Assembly (NCBI GenBank): GCA_049115935.1
Contig: JAGDZK010000072.1
Location: 1-55,507 of the forward strand
Length of the DNA stretch: 55,507 bases
DNA from: Bermanella sp049115935
GTDB taxonomy: Bacteria > Pseudomonadota > Gammaproteobacteria > Pseudomonadales > Oceanobacteraceae
Direction: 5' to 3'
Shown: positions 1 through 8,962 of the stretch, piece after piece
How the letters are laid out: every line of letters starts with the position of its first letter
Numbering within the stretch: position 1 is the stretch's first letter
Program-made: the position numbers and the translations under genes
Notes under the pieces: generated by a model
The model's database searches: none
What the model saw: only the letters and a program-made list of their open reading frames with translations
What the model was told of the DNA's origin: nothing

Positions 1-650
1 TTGCCGCTTTTGCAAACAATCTTAACAACATCAAAAATGATAATGTCGAAGCAGATATTTCATTATTAAATGTTAAATACAGCATTAACAAAGACCTAGC
101 TACAAGCGCCTTCTATTACGGAATTGATCCTGCGGCTGGCTCAAAATTAGATACATTTGGCCTTCGGGCAACAGGGATGGCTGCAGGCTTCGGCTTTGAA
201 GCAGAAGTTGCAACCCAAGACAACGAAACCAATGACACTCTTTATTACCACTTAAACGGCTCTAAAAAAATTGGAGCGGTAAAAGCGACACTAGGTTATG
301 AAGTAATGGGCAGTGACGATGGCGAAGCATCATTTAATACGCCTTTAGGAACCAACCATAAATTCTTAGGCTGGAGCGATGCTTACCTTAGTGCCGCTCA
401 ATGGGGAGCTAACGGTATTGAAGATATCTATCTATCAGCGGTTACAAAAGTGTCAGGGGTTAAGTTAGTTGGTCAAATCCACAACTTTAGCGCCAATAAA
501 GGCAGTGCTGATCTAGGTACTGAACTAGGATTTTTGGCCGCGAAAAACTTTGGTAATTACGGGGCTAGTTTTAAAGTTGCACAGCTTTCAGGGAGCGATA
601 CAAAGGAAGATACAACTAAAATCTGGTTAACGGCCAGTGCTAAATTCTAA
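1..650 (+). CDS. Outer-membrane porin-like beta-barrel protein, C-terminal part
   Basis: Partial gene: the reading frame is open from base 3, so the start lies before the window and about 215 residues are visible. The sequence has alternating polar/hydrophobic strands, many Gly, Ala, Asn and Ser, few Cys, and ends in a terminal Phe (IWLTASAKF), the usual outer-membrane beta-barrel sorting signal. I cannot assign a porin family or substrate. It is followed by a strong terminator and then by nitrate assimilation genes, so a role in nitrate or nitrite entry is possible but only inferred from position. Confidence 0.6.
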   Translation, partial: AAFANNLNNIKNDNVEADISLLNVKYSINKDLATSAFYYGIDPAAGSKLDTFGLRATGMAAGFGFEAEVATQDNETNDTLYYHLNGSKKIGAVKATLGYEVMGSDDGEASFNTPLGTNHKFLGWSDAYLSAAQWGANGIEDIYLSAVTKVSGVKLVGQIHNFSANKGSADLGTELGFLAAKNFGNYGASFKVAQLSGSDTKEDTTKIWLTASAKF

Positions 651-665
651 CACTGCTTAAGTCTT

Positions 666-700
666 AACAATGAAATGGCACTCTGCCATTTCATTGTTTC
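666..700 (+). terminator. Rho-independent terminator after the porin gene
   Basis: A perfect 15-bp stem (666-680 with 684-698) around a 3-nt loop begins 15 bases after the porin stop codon. The T-run is short (TTTCCC), so termination relies mostly on the strong stem. Confidence 0.7.
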
Positions 701-746
701 CCACCGATACCATCCAACATTAACACCCATGTAAAAGGACATTAGA

Positions 747-1556
747 ATGAAAGTTCTCATTTTAATTTGCACCCTTGCCTTAAGCTCTTTTTCGATTCCA
801 AGCTTTGCCGAAATAAATAGCCTATCTCAAGCCATTAACGAATCTGGTCGACTGCGCATGTTAAGTCAGCGCATGGCAAAAGCGTACTTATTAAAAGCCA
901 TGGATATTCAACCTGCAAAAGCCGAACAACAATTTACAAGCAGCTTTGAAAAGTTTGAATCCAATTTAGTGGACCTTAATAAATTTTCAGTGGAACTTGG
1001 CTCACCAGTTCAAATAGAAGCCAGCTTGTCCGCCATACAAGCACAGTGGGCTATATATAAATCAGAGTTAAGCAAACAAGCCAATGAAGACAGTACCGCA
1101 AATATACTAGCTCTAAGCGATGAAACACTACAGACGTGTGAAACATTAGTCAGTGAACTTGAAAAAGCCGCAGAACGAGACAGTGCCCGCTGGGTCAACC
1201 TATCCGGCCGCCAACGCATGTTAAGTCAACGCATCGCTAAACTGTACAGCGCAATCAGCTTATCAGGCGATATCAAAAGTTATGATCACGGGCTAAAACA
1301 AGCCATATCAGAATTTGACCAAGCATTAAACGAACTGATCAACAGCCCAGACAACACACACTTTGTAAACCACAAACTGAAAAAAGTGGCTACACAATGG
1401 AATTTTTCAAAACAAGGCTTCAAGGTTTTAGATAAAGGCAGCAGCACACCGTTGGTTATATCCATGACCACTGAAAGCATCCTAAAACAAATGAATGACA
1501 TCACCGCCTTGTACGAAGAAATAGACCGCAACAAAAAGCTCATTGCAGCCAGTTAA
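747..1556 (+). CDS. Periplasmic protein with two PilJ/NarX-type sensor motifs
   Basis: 269 aa. A signal peptide (basic start, hydrophobic core, SFA-E cleavage region near residue 21) exports it to the periplasm. Two copies of the PilJ N-terminal/NarX-type helix motif are visible: SGRLRMLSQRMAK near residue 32 and SGRQRMLSQRIAK near residue 152, each followed by a long helix. In NarX/NarQ the equivalent helices bind nitrate or nitrite. Here no membrane segment, HAMP, kinase or methyl-accepting domain follows, so it is a free periplasmic four-helix-type protein. It lies directly before nirBD, which suggests nitrate/nitrite binding, but the ligand is inferred. Start supported by AAAGGA seven bases upstream. 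Confidence 0.75.
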   Translation: MKVLILICTLALSSFSIPSFAEINSLSQAINESGRLRMLSQRMAKAYLLKAMDIQPAKAEQQFTSSFEKFESNLVDLNKFSVELGSPVQIEASLSAIQAQWAIYKSELSKQANEDSTANILALSDETLQTCETLVSELEKAAERDSARWVNLSGRQRMLSQRIAKLYSAISLSGDIKSYDHGLKQAISEFDQALNELINSPDNTHFVNHKLKKVATQWNFSKQGFKVLDKGSSTPLVISMTTESILKQMNDITALYEEIDRNKKLIAAS

Positions 1557-1570
1557 CTGCAAATACTTTT

Positions 1571-1602
1571 TGCACCAAGAGTAAACACACCACCCTTGGT
1601 GC
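1571..1602 (+). promoter_or_regulatory. Candidate NtrC upstream activator site for nirBD
   Basis: TGCACCAA (1571-1578) and TTGGTGCC (1596-1603) form inverted half-sites of the NtrC type (TGCACCA...TGGTGCA). Spacing is longer than in one classical 17-bp site, so this may be two degenerate sites. A further GTGCAC lies near 1647. The block is about 105-135 bp upstream of a sigma-54 promoter, the usual enhancer distance. Confidence 0.5.
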
Positions 1603-1704
1603 CACGCACCATCAAAGAACATAAAATTGCTAACACCTCGATTTACGTGCACAAAAAACGCCACAAAAACCATATAACCCTTTAAAAACAACGACTTACA
1701 AAAA

Positions 1705-1720
1705 TGGCACAGCCATTGCT
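1705..1720 (+). promoter_or_regulatory. Sigma-54 (RpoN) promoter of nirBD
   Basis: TGGCAC-N5-TTGCT matches the sigma-54 -24/-12 consensus TGGCAC-N5-TTGCW exactly; the invariant GG (1706-1707) and GC (1718-1719) are separated by 10 bases. Predicted transcription start is near 1731, leaving a leader of roughly 47 nt before the nirB ATG at 1778. Sigma-54 use together with upstream NtrC-like sites implies induction under nitrogen limitation. Confidence 0.85.
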
Positions 1721-1777
1721 AAAGATACATCAGATATGAACTTTGCCCGCCCGTTTAATTCGGCATGGAGAGAGAAA

Positions 1778-4324
1778 ATGACAAACAAACAAAACCTCAT
1801 CGTGATTGGTAATGGCATGGTGGGCCATAAATTTCTTGAAAGCTTGGTTGAGTTAGAACAAGCACAAAACTACAACATAACTGTTTTGTGTGAAGAACCT
1901 CGCCCAGCTTATGACCGTGTTTATCTTTCATCTTACTTCTCAGGTAAAACCGCAGAAGACTTAAGCTTAGTGAGCGATGGTTTTTTTGAAGCGAATAATA
2001 TTGAGCTTAAATTAAATTGCAAAGCTGACAGTATTGATCGCGCAGGCAAAACCGTCACTACACAAACCGGTGAAACATTAAGTTATGACAAAATCATTTT
2101 AGCCACAGGTTCTTACCCATTTGTACCACCTGTACCGGGCCATGAACGTGACAACTGCTTGGTTTACCGTACCATTGAAGATTTAGAAAGCATTAAAGCA
2201 TCTGCCGCTAAAGGCAAAGTAGGTGTGGTTGTCGGTGGTGGTTTGTTAGGTTTAGAAGCCGCGAAAGCATTACGTGATTTAGGTTTAGAAACACACGTGG
2301 TTGAATTCGCCCCTCGCCTCATGGCGGTGCAAGTAGATGACGCCGGTGGCGCATTACTGAAAACCAAAATTGAAGAGCTGGGTGTAAAAGTACACACTAG
2401 TAAAAATACTCAAAACATTACTGATGGTGATGAGTGTTTCCATAAAATGGAATTCGCGGATGGTGAAAGCTTAGAAACCGACGTTATTTTATTCAGCGCC
2501 GGTATTCGCCCATCTGACGCCATTGCCCGCGAAAGTGAATTAGAACTTGGTCCACGTGGCGGTATCAGCATCAATAACCATTGCCAAACCTCTGATGAAA
2601 ACATTTATGCCATTGGTGAATGTGCACTTTGGGGCGGCATGATTTACGGTTTAGTCGCACCGGGTTACAACATGGCTAAAGTGGCGGCGCAGCACTTAAC
2701 ACAAAGTGGTGATGCCGTATTTGAAGGCGCCGACATGAGCACCAAGCTTAAATTAATGGGCGTTGATGTGGCATCCATTGGCGATTGCCATGCTCGCAGT
2801 GAAGGGGCACTGAGTTATGCCTACACAGATGAAGTCAACCAAGTTTATAAAAAGATTGTCGTCAGCGCAGATAAGAAATTATTGCTGGGTGCCGTAATGA
2901 TTGGTGACGCTGAAGATTACGGTAATCTTTTACAAATGGCATTAAACAACATTGAATTACCCGCATCACCTGAGGCATTAATTCTGCCGTCTCTTGATGG
3001 TGCTGCTAAGCCAATGCTTGGACCAGATGCTCTACCGGATACTGCGCAAATTTGTTCATGCTTTGATGTTACAAAAGGCTCTATTTGTTGTTCAGTTCAA
3101 GACGGCTCTCAAACCATTGGTGATGTAAAAGCCGATACTAAAGCAGGTACAGGTTGTGGTGGTTGTACAGCACTTGTGACACAAGTGATGAACAGCGAAC
3201 TTGCCAAGTTAGGGGTAGAAGTAAATACCGATATTTGTGAACACTTTGCTTACACTCGCCAAGATATTTACAACATTGTGCGCATCGAAGGCATCAAGTC
3301 ATTTGGTGAGCTTTTATCTAAACACGGTAAAGGCCACGGTTGTGAAATCTGTAAACCTCTTATTGGTTCGGTATTAGCCTCTTGCTGGAACGAATACGTA
3401 CTAGATGACAAACACATTGGCCTACAAGACACCAACGACATTTACCTAGGCAACATGCAAAAAGATGGTACTTATTCTGTTGTACCACGCATGGCCGGTG
3501 GTGAAGTGACGCCTGAAGGTTTAATCACCATTGGTCAAATTGCTAAAGATTATGGTTTATACACAAAACTAACCGGTGGCCAGCGCGTGGATATGTTTGG
3601 TGCGCAATTACACGAACTGCCTGAAATCTGGAGACGCTTAGTGGATGCCGGTTTTGAAACGGGCCACGCTTACGGCAAATCATTACGTACCGTTAAATCT
3701 TGTGTCGGCTCAACCTGGTGTCGTTACGGTGTTGATGACTCAGTCGGTTTAGCCATTGAATTAGAAAACCGCTACAAGGGTTTACGTTCGCCACACAAAA
3801 TTAAATTTGCAGTATCTGGTTGTACCCGTGAATGTGCCGAAGCCCAATCAAAAGACGTGGGTGTCATCGCCACAGAAAACGGCTGGAATCTATATGTATG
3901 TGGTAACGGTGGTATGAAGCCACGCCACACAGATTTACTGGCGCAAGGTTTAGATAAAGAAACGCTAATCAAATACATTGACCGCTTCTTAATGTTTTAT
4001 GTAAAAACCGCTGATCGCCTACAACGTACCAGCGTTTGGATGGACAACTTGGAAGGTGGTTTAGATTACCTAAAACAAGTGGTTTTAGACGATACCCTAG
4101 GCATGGCAGACGAATTAGAAAGCCAAATGGCCGCGGTTGTAGGTACTTATCAATGCGAGTGGAAAACCACCATCGAATCGCCTGAAAAATTAAAACGCTT
4201 CAGCCACTTCATCAACGCTGACAAAAAAGACGATAACATCAAGTTTGTAAAAGAACGTGGTCAAATTCGTCCAGCCAATGAAACTGAACGCATGAAAAAA
4301 GAAAACTTAATCGCCATCAGCTAA
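1778..4324 (+). CDS. nirB: Assimilatory nitrite reductase [NAD(P)H], large subunit
   Basis: 848 aa, full family length. Reduces nitrite to ammonium in the cytoplasm with NAD(P)H. Order of domains: FAD-binding fold (IVIGNGMVGHKF near residue 7), NAD-binding fold (VVVGGGLLGLEA near 150), BFD-like [2Fe-2S] cluster (CSCFDV and GTGCGGC, about 428-465), ferredoxin-like half domains, and the siroheme/[4Fe-4S] site with Cys in CVGSTWC (about 641/647) and GCTREC (about 681/685). The ATG at 1778 is chosen because GGAGAGAG lies just upstream and the FAD motif follows directly; an in-frame ATG at 1736 lies almost at the predicted transcription start and lacks a ribosome site. Followed by nirD after 9 bases. 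Confidence 0.97.
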   Translation: MTNKQNLIVIGNGMVGHKFLESLVELEQAQNYNITVLCEEPRPAYDRVYLSSYFSGKTAEDLSLVSDGFFEANNIELKLNCKADSIDRAGKTVTTQTGETLSYDKIILATGSYPFVPPVPGHERDNCLVYRTIEDLESIKASAAKGKVGVVVGGGLLGLEAAKALRDLGLETHVVEFAPRLMAVQVDDAGGALLKTKIEELGVKVHTSKNTQNITDGDECFHKMEFADGESLETDVILFSAGIRPSDAIARESELELGPRGGISINNHCQTSDENIYAIGECALWGGMIYGLVAPGYNMAKVAAQHLTQSGDAVFEGADMSTKLKLMGVDVASIGDCHARSEGALSYAYTDEVNQVYKKIVVSADKKLLLGAVMIGDAEDYGNLLQMALNNIELPASPEALILPSLDGAAKPMLGPDALPDTAQICSCFDVTKGSICCSVQDGSQTIGDVKADTKAGTGCGGCTALVTQVMNSELAKLGVEVNTDICEHFAYTRQDIYNIVRIEGIKSFGELLSKHGKGHGCEICKPLIGSVLASCWNEYVLDDKHIGLQDTNDIYLGNMQKDGTYSVVPRMAGGEVTPEGLITIGQIAKDYGLYTKLTGGQRVDMFGAQLHELPEIWRRLVDAGFETGHAYGKSLRTVKSCVGSTWCRYGVDDSVGLAIELENRYKGLRSPHKIKFAVSGCTRECAEAQSKDVGVIATENGWNLYVCGNGGMKPRHTDLLAQGLDKETLIKYIDRFLMFYVKTADRLQRTSVWMDNLEGGLDYLKQVVLDDTLGMADELESQMAAVVGTYQCEWKTTIESPEKLKRFSHFINADKKDDNIKFVKERGQIRPANETERMKKENLIAIS

Positions 4325-4333
4325 GGATTGATC

Positions 4334-4660
4334 ATGAGTAATTTTATCGACGTATGCGCATTAGATGATATCAATCTTGATACTGGCGTTTGTGCATTAG
4401 TAAGTGAACAGCAAGTGGCGATTTTTCGCCCAGCGGTTGGCGAGCAAATATTTGCGATTAACAACTTTGACCCGATCGGTAAAGCCAATGTGCTGAGCCG
4501 CGGTTTAATCTGTGACGTAAAAGGCGTGCTAAGCGTAGCCAGTCCTTTATACAAACAGCATTACTCTTTAAGCACAGGTGAGTGCTTAGAAGATGAAACC
4601 GTACGTGTTATGACCTATCAAACTAAGATTGAAAACAATCGAGTATTAGTGGCTGTATAA
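4334..4660 (+). CDS. nirD: Nitrite reductase [NAD(P)H], small subunit
   Basis: 108 aa, normal for NirD. It is a Rieske-fold protein that accompanies NirB; like many NirD proteins it lacks the Cys/His pairs of true Rieske centres. Typical pieces are ALVSEQQVAIF, IFAINNFDPIGKANVLSRG and VASPLYKQHYSLSTGECLED. ATG 4334 has AAGGA six bases upstream; a TTG at 4328 in the same frame is less likely. Co-transcribed with nirB. Confidence 0.95.
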   Translation: MSNFIDVCALDDINLDTGVCALVSEQQVAIFRPAVGEQIFAINNFDPIGKANVLSRGLICDVKGVLSVASPLYKQHYSLSTGECLEDETVRVMTYQTKIENNRVLVAV

Positions 4661-4760
4661 CCGCCACTAAAAATTTATAAAGACTTAAACAATGTGGCGT
4701 TTTACCTAATCCAAGCGGAAGCCGTAAAATTAAGCATCGCTTAAGGTAGAGAACCCCTTT

Positions 4761-4796
4761 GGGCCATCGAATGCCTAATCCGATGGCCCCTTTTTT
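4761..4796 (+). terminator. Terminator-type hairpin between nirD and nasB (terminator or leader attenuator)
   Basis: A 9-bp stem GGGCCATCG (4761-4769) / CGATGGCCC (4781-4789) with an 11-nt loop is followed by a run of six T. It sits 100 bases after nirD but only 38 bases before nasB. It could end nirBD, or act as the terminator of a regulated leader for nasBA, as in nas leaders controlled by ANTAR antiterminators (NasR/NasT). Upstream bases 4709-4733 form another possible hairpin (TTTTAC/GTAAAA), and CCTAATCC occurs both there and in the terminator loop. No ANTAR regulator is encoded in the window. Confidence 0.75.
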
Positions 4797-4834
4797 CTCT
4801 CCTTAATCAACCTATCCAACATAAAGAGCAAAGC

Positions 4835-6094
4835 ATGACAGCCAAATTAGTGATTATTGGCAACGGTATGGCCGGTGCTAAATTATTAGAAGAGTTAATC
4901 AGTACTGAACATGCCTATGACATCACTGTTTTTGGTAATGAGCCTTATGGCAACTACAACCGCATCATGCTTTCCCCTTTATTAGCCGGTGAAAAAACGT
5001 TAGACGAAATTATGATTTTTGATCGCCCTTGGTATGACGCCAATGGCATCACCCTTCACGCTGGTACAGATAAAGCTATTGTAAAAATTGATCGTCTTCG
5101 CAAATGTGTCATTACCAAAGATGGCGAGAGCACCCCCTATGACCGTTTAGTGATTGCAACAGGTTCAAACCCATTTATGTTACCCATTGAAGGGGCTGAA
5201 TTAGATGGCGTCATGAGCTTTCGCGATATTCGTGATGTTGAAAACATGATTAATGTGGCAGGACAACATAAAAAAGCTGTGGTGATTGGCGCAGGTTTAT
5301 TAGGTTTAGAAGCGGCCATGGGCTTATGTGGTCGTGGCATGGACGTTACCGTTGTGCATAACTGCGATATACCGTTGAACCGCCAGCTTGACCAAGAAGC
5401 CGGCGAACTACTTAAGCACGCATTACAAACCCGTGGTTTGAATTTTAAAATGGAAGCGGCTACGCAATCCATTCAAGGTAACAACCGGGTTGAAAAAGTC
5501 TGCTTTGCTGACGGCAGCGAATTAGAAGCAGACCTTGTTATTATGGCCATCGGTATTCGCCCTAATATCCAGCTAGCGCAAGACTGTGGTTTATATTGTA
5601 AAAATGGTATTGTCGTGAGCGATACTTTACAAACCTATGATCCAAGTATTTATGCGTTAGGCGAATGTATCGAACATCGTGGGGATACTTTCGGTTTAGT
5701 TGCCCCTTTATATGATCAAGCAAAAGTGCTGGCAAACCATTTAAGCGAACATGGCGTAGCACAATTTCAAACACTACCTACCGCCACCAAATTAAAAGTA
5801 ACAGGGATTAATTTATTTTCTGTTGGTAATTTTTTAGGCACCCCTGAAAGTGAGTACATCTACTATCGCCACACACAACAAGGCATTTATAAAAAAATCG
5901 TCATTGAGAATAATAAAATCATTGGCGTCGTGTTATATGGTGACACACAGGAAGGGCCGTTTTATCATGAGCTTCTTGATGCCCAAACGGATATCCAATC
6001 TATTCGCCCTTATTTAATGTTTGGCAAAGCATTATGCCAAACTCAAAGTGACACAATGAATCAACACGTTAACCATTCTGAGGTGGCTGCATGA
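4835..6094 (+). CDS. nasB: FAD/NAD(P)H oxidoreductase, electron donor to nitrate reductase
   Basis: 419 aa. Resembles the N-terminal flavoprotein half of NirB: FAD motif LVIIGNGMAGAKLLEEL near residue 5, a second dinucleotide motif VIGAGLLGLEAAMGL near 150, and the FAD-contact pattern YALGECIEHRG near 270. It carries no siroheme or Fe-S domain. By position and family it passes electrons from NAD(P)H to NasA, whose C-terminus carries a BFD-like cluster. Its stop overlaps the nasA start (ATGA), implying translational coupling. The symbol follows Klebsiella NasB, although this protein is shorter. Confidence 0.88.
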   Translation: MTAKLVIIGNGMAGAKLLEELISTEHAYDITVFGNEPYGNYNRIMLSPLLAGEKTLDEIMIFDRPWYDANGITLHAGTDKAIVKIDRLRKCVITKDGESTPYDRLVIATGSNPFMLPIEGAELDGVMSFRDIRDVENMINVAGQHKKAVVIGAGLLGLEAAMGLCGRGMDVTVVHNCDIPLNRQLDQEAGELLKHALQTRGLNFKMEAATQSIQGNNRVEKVCFADGSELEADLVIMAIGIRPNIQLAQDCGLYCKNGIVVSDTLQTYDPSIYALGECIEHRGDTFGLVAPLYDQAKVLANHLSEHGVAQFQTLPTATKLKVTGINLFSVGNFLGTPESEYIYYRHTQQGIYKKIVIENNKIIGVVLYGDTQEGPFYHELLDAQTDIQSIRPYLMFGKALCQTQSDTMNQHVNHSEVAA

Positions 6095-8814
6095 GTGTGA
6101 TCGCCTCAACCCAAACAAGTACACATACAAACGAAACCACTAAGCACACTACCTGTGCTTATTGCGGCGTTGGCTGTGGCATAAAAGCCACAGTAAATGA
6201 AACGGATCGCAGCATTAGCGTAACCGGACTTGACCACCACCCTGCCAACCTTGGTCGCTTGTGTTCAAAAGGCAGTGCGCTTGACCAAACCGTGTCACTA
6301 AATGAGCGTTTACTGGAACCTAAAATCAATAACCAAGTGGTTTCTTGGGATAAGGCATTGGATAAAGTGGCCAATGGCTTTAGTGAGATCATCAAACAAC
6401 ACGGCCCTGATGCCGTCGCGTTTTATGTATCTGGCCAGCTATTAACCGAAGATTATTATGTCGCTAATAAGTTGATGAAAGGCTACATAGGTAGTGGCAA
6501 CATCGATACCAATTCTCGTTTATGTATGTCGTCATCGGTTGTTGGTCATAAACGTGCATTTGGCACCGATACCGTACCCGGTTGTTATGACGACTTTGAA
6601 CAAGCTGAATTAATTACCTTAGTTGGCAGCAATACCGCTTGGTGCCACCCTGTATTATTTCAACGTATTAAAAAATACAAAGAAGCCAACTCAAATGTAA
6701 AAGTAGTGGTGATCGATCCCCGTCGTACTCAAACCTGCGACATTGCTGATTTACATTTACCTCTTAATCTTGGCACGGATACCTGGTTGTTCAACGGTTT
6801 GCTAAACAGTATTAACCAGCAAAATAAAATCAATTCCGATTATGTGCAGCAACATTGCGATGGTTTAGACGAAGCCATAAATAGTGCGCAACAAAGTGCA
6901 GGCGAAATTAAAACACTCGCCAGTACACTAGGCGTTAATGAAGACGACTTAAAACAATTCTATAACTGGTTTTGCAATACCGAAAAAAGCGTCACGTTAT
7001 ATAGCCAAGGTGTGAATCAATCCAGCTCAGGCACTGATAAAGTCAACAGTATTATTAACTGTCACTTGGCAACAGGTCGCATAGGTAAACCGGGAATGGG
7101 GCCGTTTTCAATGACTGGCCAGCCCAATGCCATGGGTGGTCGTGAAGTGGGTGGCCTTGCCAATACACTGGCTGCTCATATGGATTTTACTGACGATAGC
7201 ATTGCCCGCGTTAAAACCTTTTGGCAGTCACCTACCATGGCCACACAAAGTGGTTTAATGGCGGTAGATATGTTTGATGCCATTGACGAAGGCAAAATAA
7301 AAGCAGTTTGGGTAATGGCGACCAATCCCGTTGTTAGTTTACCCAATGCCGATAAAGTAAAACGCGCCTTAGAAAAATGTGAGCTTGTGGTGATCAGTGA
7401 CTGCATTGACCAAACCGATACCGGCGATTTAGCCCATGTTAAATTACCCGCCACCGGCTGGAGCGAAAAAGACGGCACAGTGACCAATAGTGAACGCCGT
7501 ATTTCTCGCCAGCGTGGTTTATTTCAACCCGCTTGCAATGCCATGCATGATTGGCAAATTATTTGTGATGTAGCCAAGCGCATGGGCTTTGCAGACGGTT
7601 TTAATTATCAAACCCAAGCGGAAATTTTCCGTGAACATGCTGCTCTTTCTGGTTTTGAAAATTCAGACGCTGCTAAGCATAAACGCCGTGATTTTGATAT
7701 TAGTGGTTTAGCCAATTTAAGTAATGACGAATACGAAAATCTTGAGCCGATTCAATGGCCTGTGAATGCAGAATTTCCAAAAGGTCGTGAACGCTTTTTT
7801 GAAAACGGTGATTTTTTTACGCCTAATCGCAAAGCAAAATTACTGCCTATCACACCTAAGTTGCCCATTAACTTGCCGACAAACGATTACCCGCTGCGTT
7901 TAAATACTGGCCGTATTCGTGATCAATGGCACACCATGACACGCACAGCCCTCGCGCCACAATTAAACCAGCATATCAGTCAGCCTTACGTTGAAATGCA
8001 CACAAAAGATGCTCAAGCTCGCGGTTTAACTGATGGTCAATTAGTGAGTGTAAGAAGTAAATGGGGCAAGATGTTAGCCCCTATTAGCATTAATCAAAAT
8101 CCTAAAAGCGGTGATATTTTTGTGCCCATGCATTGGACCGCTCAACTTTCTCGCACAGGCCGCGTTAATCCCGTGGTCAATCCAGAAGTGGATACTTTCA
8201 GCAAACAACCTGAGAGCAAACATACCCCTGTGCAAGTCAGTGCGTTTAATGCAAGCTGGTTTGGTTTTGTATTGAGTCGTAATCCAATCCAATGGCCTGA
8301 CAGCGAATACGTGGTATCCGCGCAAGGCAACCAGCACACTCGGCTTGAACTTGCTCACAGCGAAAAGTTGGAATCGCCATTTAAAGCCATGATGAGCTGG
8401 TTAGGTTTTGACAGCATTGCTCAAATTGAACAACAAGAATTAGAAATATTAAGCTTTGAAGATGCAGCCTCAGGTTTATTTCGTCTGGCACTTATGAATA
8501 AACAAGGCCAACTTGAAGCCGTCGCCATGGTCGCACCCAATACTCAACTGCCTGAACGCACTTGGCTTGCCAGCCAATTTGCAAAACAGAGCTTAGATGA
8601 ACGCGCTCGTATGGCCCTATTAAGTGGTCACGCTCCCGCCGGTGAAGACATTGGTCGCATCGTGTGTGCGTGTTTTAGCGTGGGTGAAAAAACCATTGCC
8701 GCCGCGGTAAAAGCAGGCTGTAAAACCCCCGCCATGGTGGGCGATAAACTCAAAGCCGGTACCAACTGTGGTAGCTGTGTACCTGAAATCAAGGGGATTA
8801 TTGCTAAGGCTTAG
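6091..8814 (+). CDS. nasA: Assimilatory nitrate reductase, catalytic subunit
   Basis: 907 aa molybdopterin (bis-MGD) oxidoreductase reducing nitrate to nitrite in the cytoplasm; no Tat signal. The N-terminal [4Fe-4S] site is Cys22, Cys25, Cys29 and Cys58 (CAYCGVGCG...LCSKG). Mo-bis-MGD domain pieces include NTNAW-like GSNTAWCHPVLF, and the C-terminal molydopterin dinucleotide-binding domain has LNTGRIRDQWHTMTR. The last ~50 residues add a BFD-like [2Fe-2S] domain (Cys859, Cys861, Cys893, Cys896), as in Klebsiella NasA. Overlaps nasB by four bases and is followed by a terminator. Confidence 0.96.
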   Translation: MSVIASTQTSTHTNETTKHTTCAYCGVGCGIKATVNETDRSISVTGLDHHPANLGRLCSKGSALDQTVSLNERLLEPKINNQVVSWDKALDKVANGFSEIIKQHGPDAVAFYVSGQLLTEDYYVANKLMKGYIGSGNIDTNSRLCMSSSVVGHKRAFGTDTVPGCYDDFEQAELITLVGSNTAWCHPVLFQRIKKYKEANSNVKVVVIDPRRTQTCDIADLHLPLNLGTDTWLFNGLLNSINQQNKINSDYVQQHCDGLDEAINSAQQSAGEIKTLASTLGVNEDDLKQFYNWFCNTEKSVTLYSQGVNQSSSGTDKVNSIINCHLATGRIGKPGMGPFSMTGQPNAMGGREVGGLANTLAAHMDFTDDSIARVKTFWQSPTMATQSGLMAVDMFDAIDEGKIKAVWVMATNPVVSLPNADKVKRALEKCELVVISDCIDQTDTGDLAHVKLPATGWSEKDGTVTNSERRISRQRGLFQPACNAMHDWQIICDVAKRMGFADGFNYQTQAEIFREHAALSGFENSDAAKHKRRDFDISGLANLSNDEYENLEPIQWPVNAEFPKGRERFFENGDFFTPNRKAKLLPITPKLPINLPTNDYPLRLNTGRIRDQWHTMTRTALAPQLNQHISQPYVEMHTKDAQARGLTDGQLVSVRSKWGKMLAPISINQNPKSGDIFVPMHWTAQLSRTGRVNPVVNPEVDTFSKQPESKHTPVQVSAFNASWFGFVLSRNPIQWPDSEYVVSAQGNQHTRLELAHSEKLESPFKAMMSWLGFDSIAQIEQQELEILSFEDAASGLFRLALMNKQGQLEAVAMVAPNTQLPERTWLASQFAKQSLDERARMALLSGHAPAGEDIGRIVCACFSVGEKTIAAAVKAGCKTPAMVGDKLKAGTNCGSCVPEIKGIIAKA

Positions 8815-8818
8815 TTAA

Positions 8819-8853
8819 ATCAGGCTCTGCTAAAGTAGAGCCTGATCTCTTTC
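8819..8853 (+). terminator. Terminator after nasA
   Basis: Ten-base stem ATCAGGCTCT (8819-8828) / AGAGCCTGAT (8837-8846) followed by CTCTTTCTT, starting four bases after the nasA stop. Confidence 0.8.
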
Positions 8854-8962
8854 TTGAAATCCCCAGTTTAACCACTACTATTTCATCGCTAGCCCTTATA
8901 GATATTGGGCGTTATAATTTCTATCTTATATTTGTCATTCTTATTATAAATAGGACATCATC

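Noticed and set aside
2164..2604. Long open frames opposite nirB, nasA, leuA, gabD and other strong genes.
   Set aside because: They mirror the codon pattern of well-supported genes, lack ribosome sites and show no family motif.
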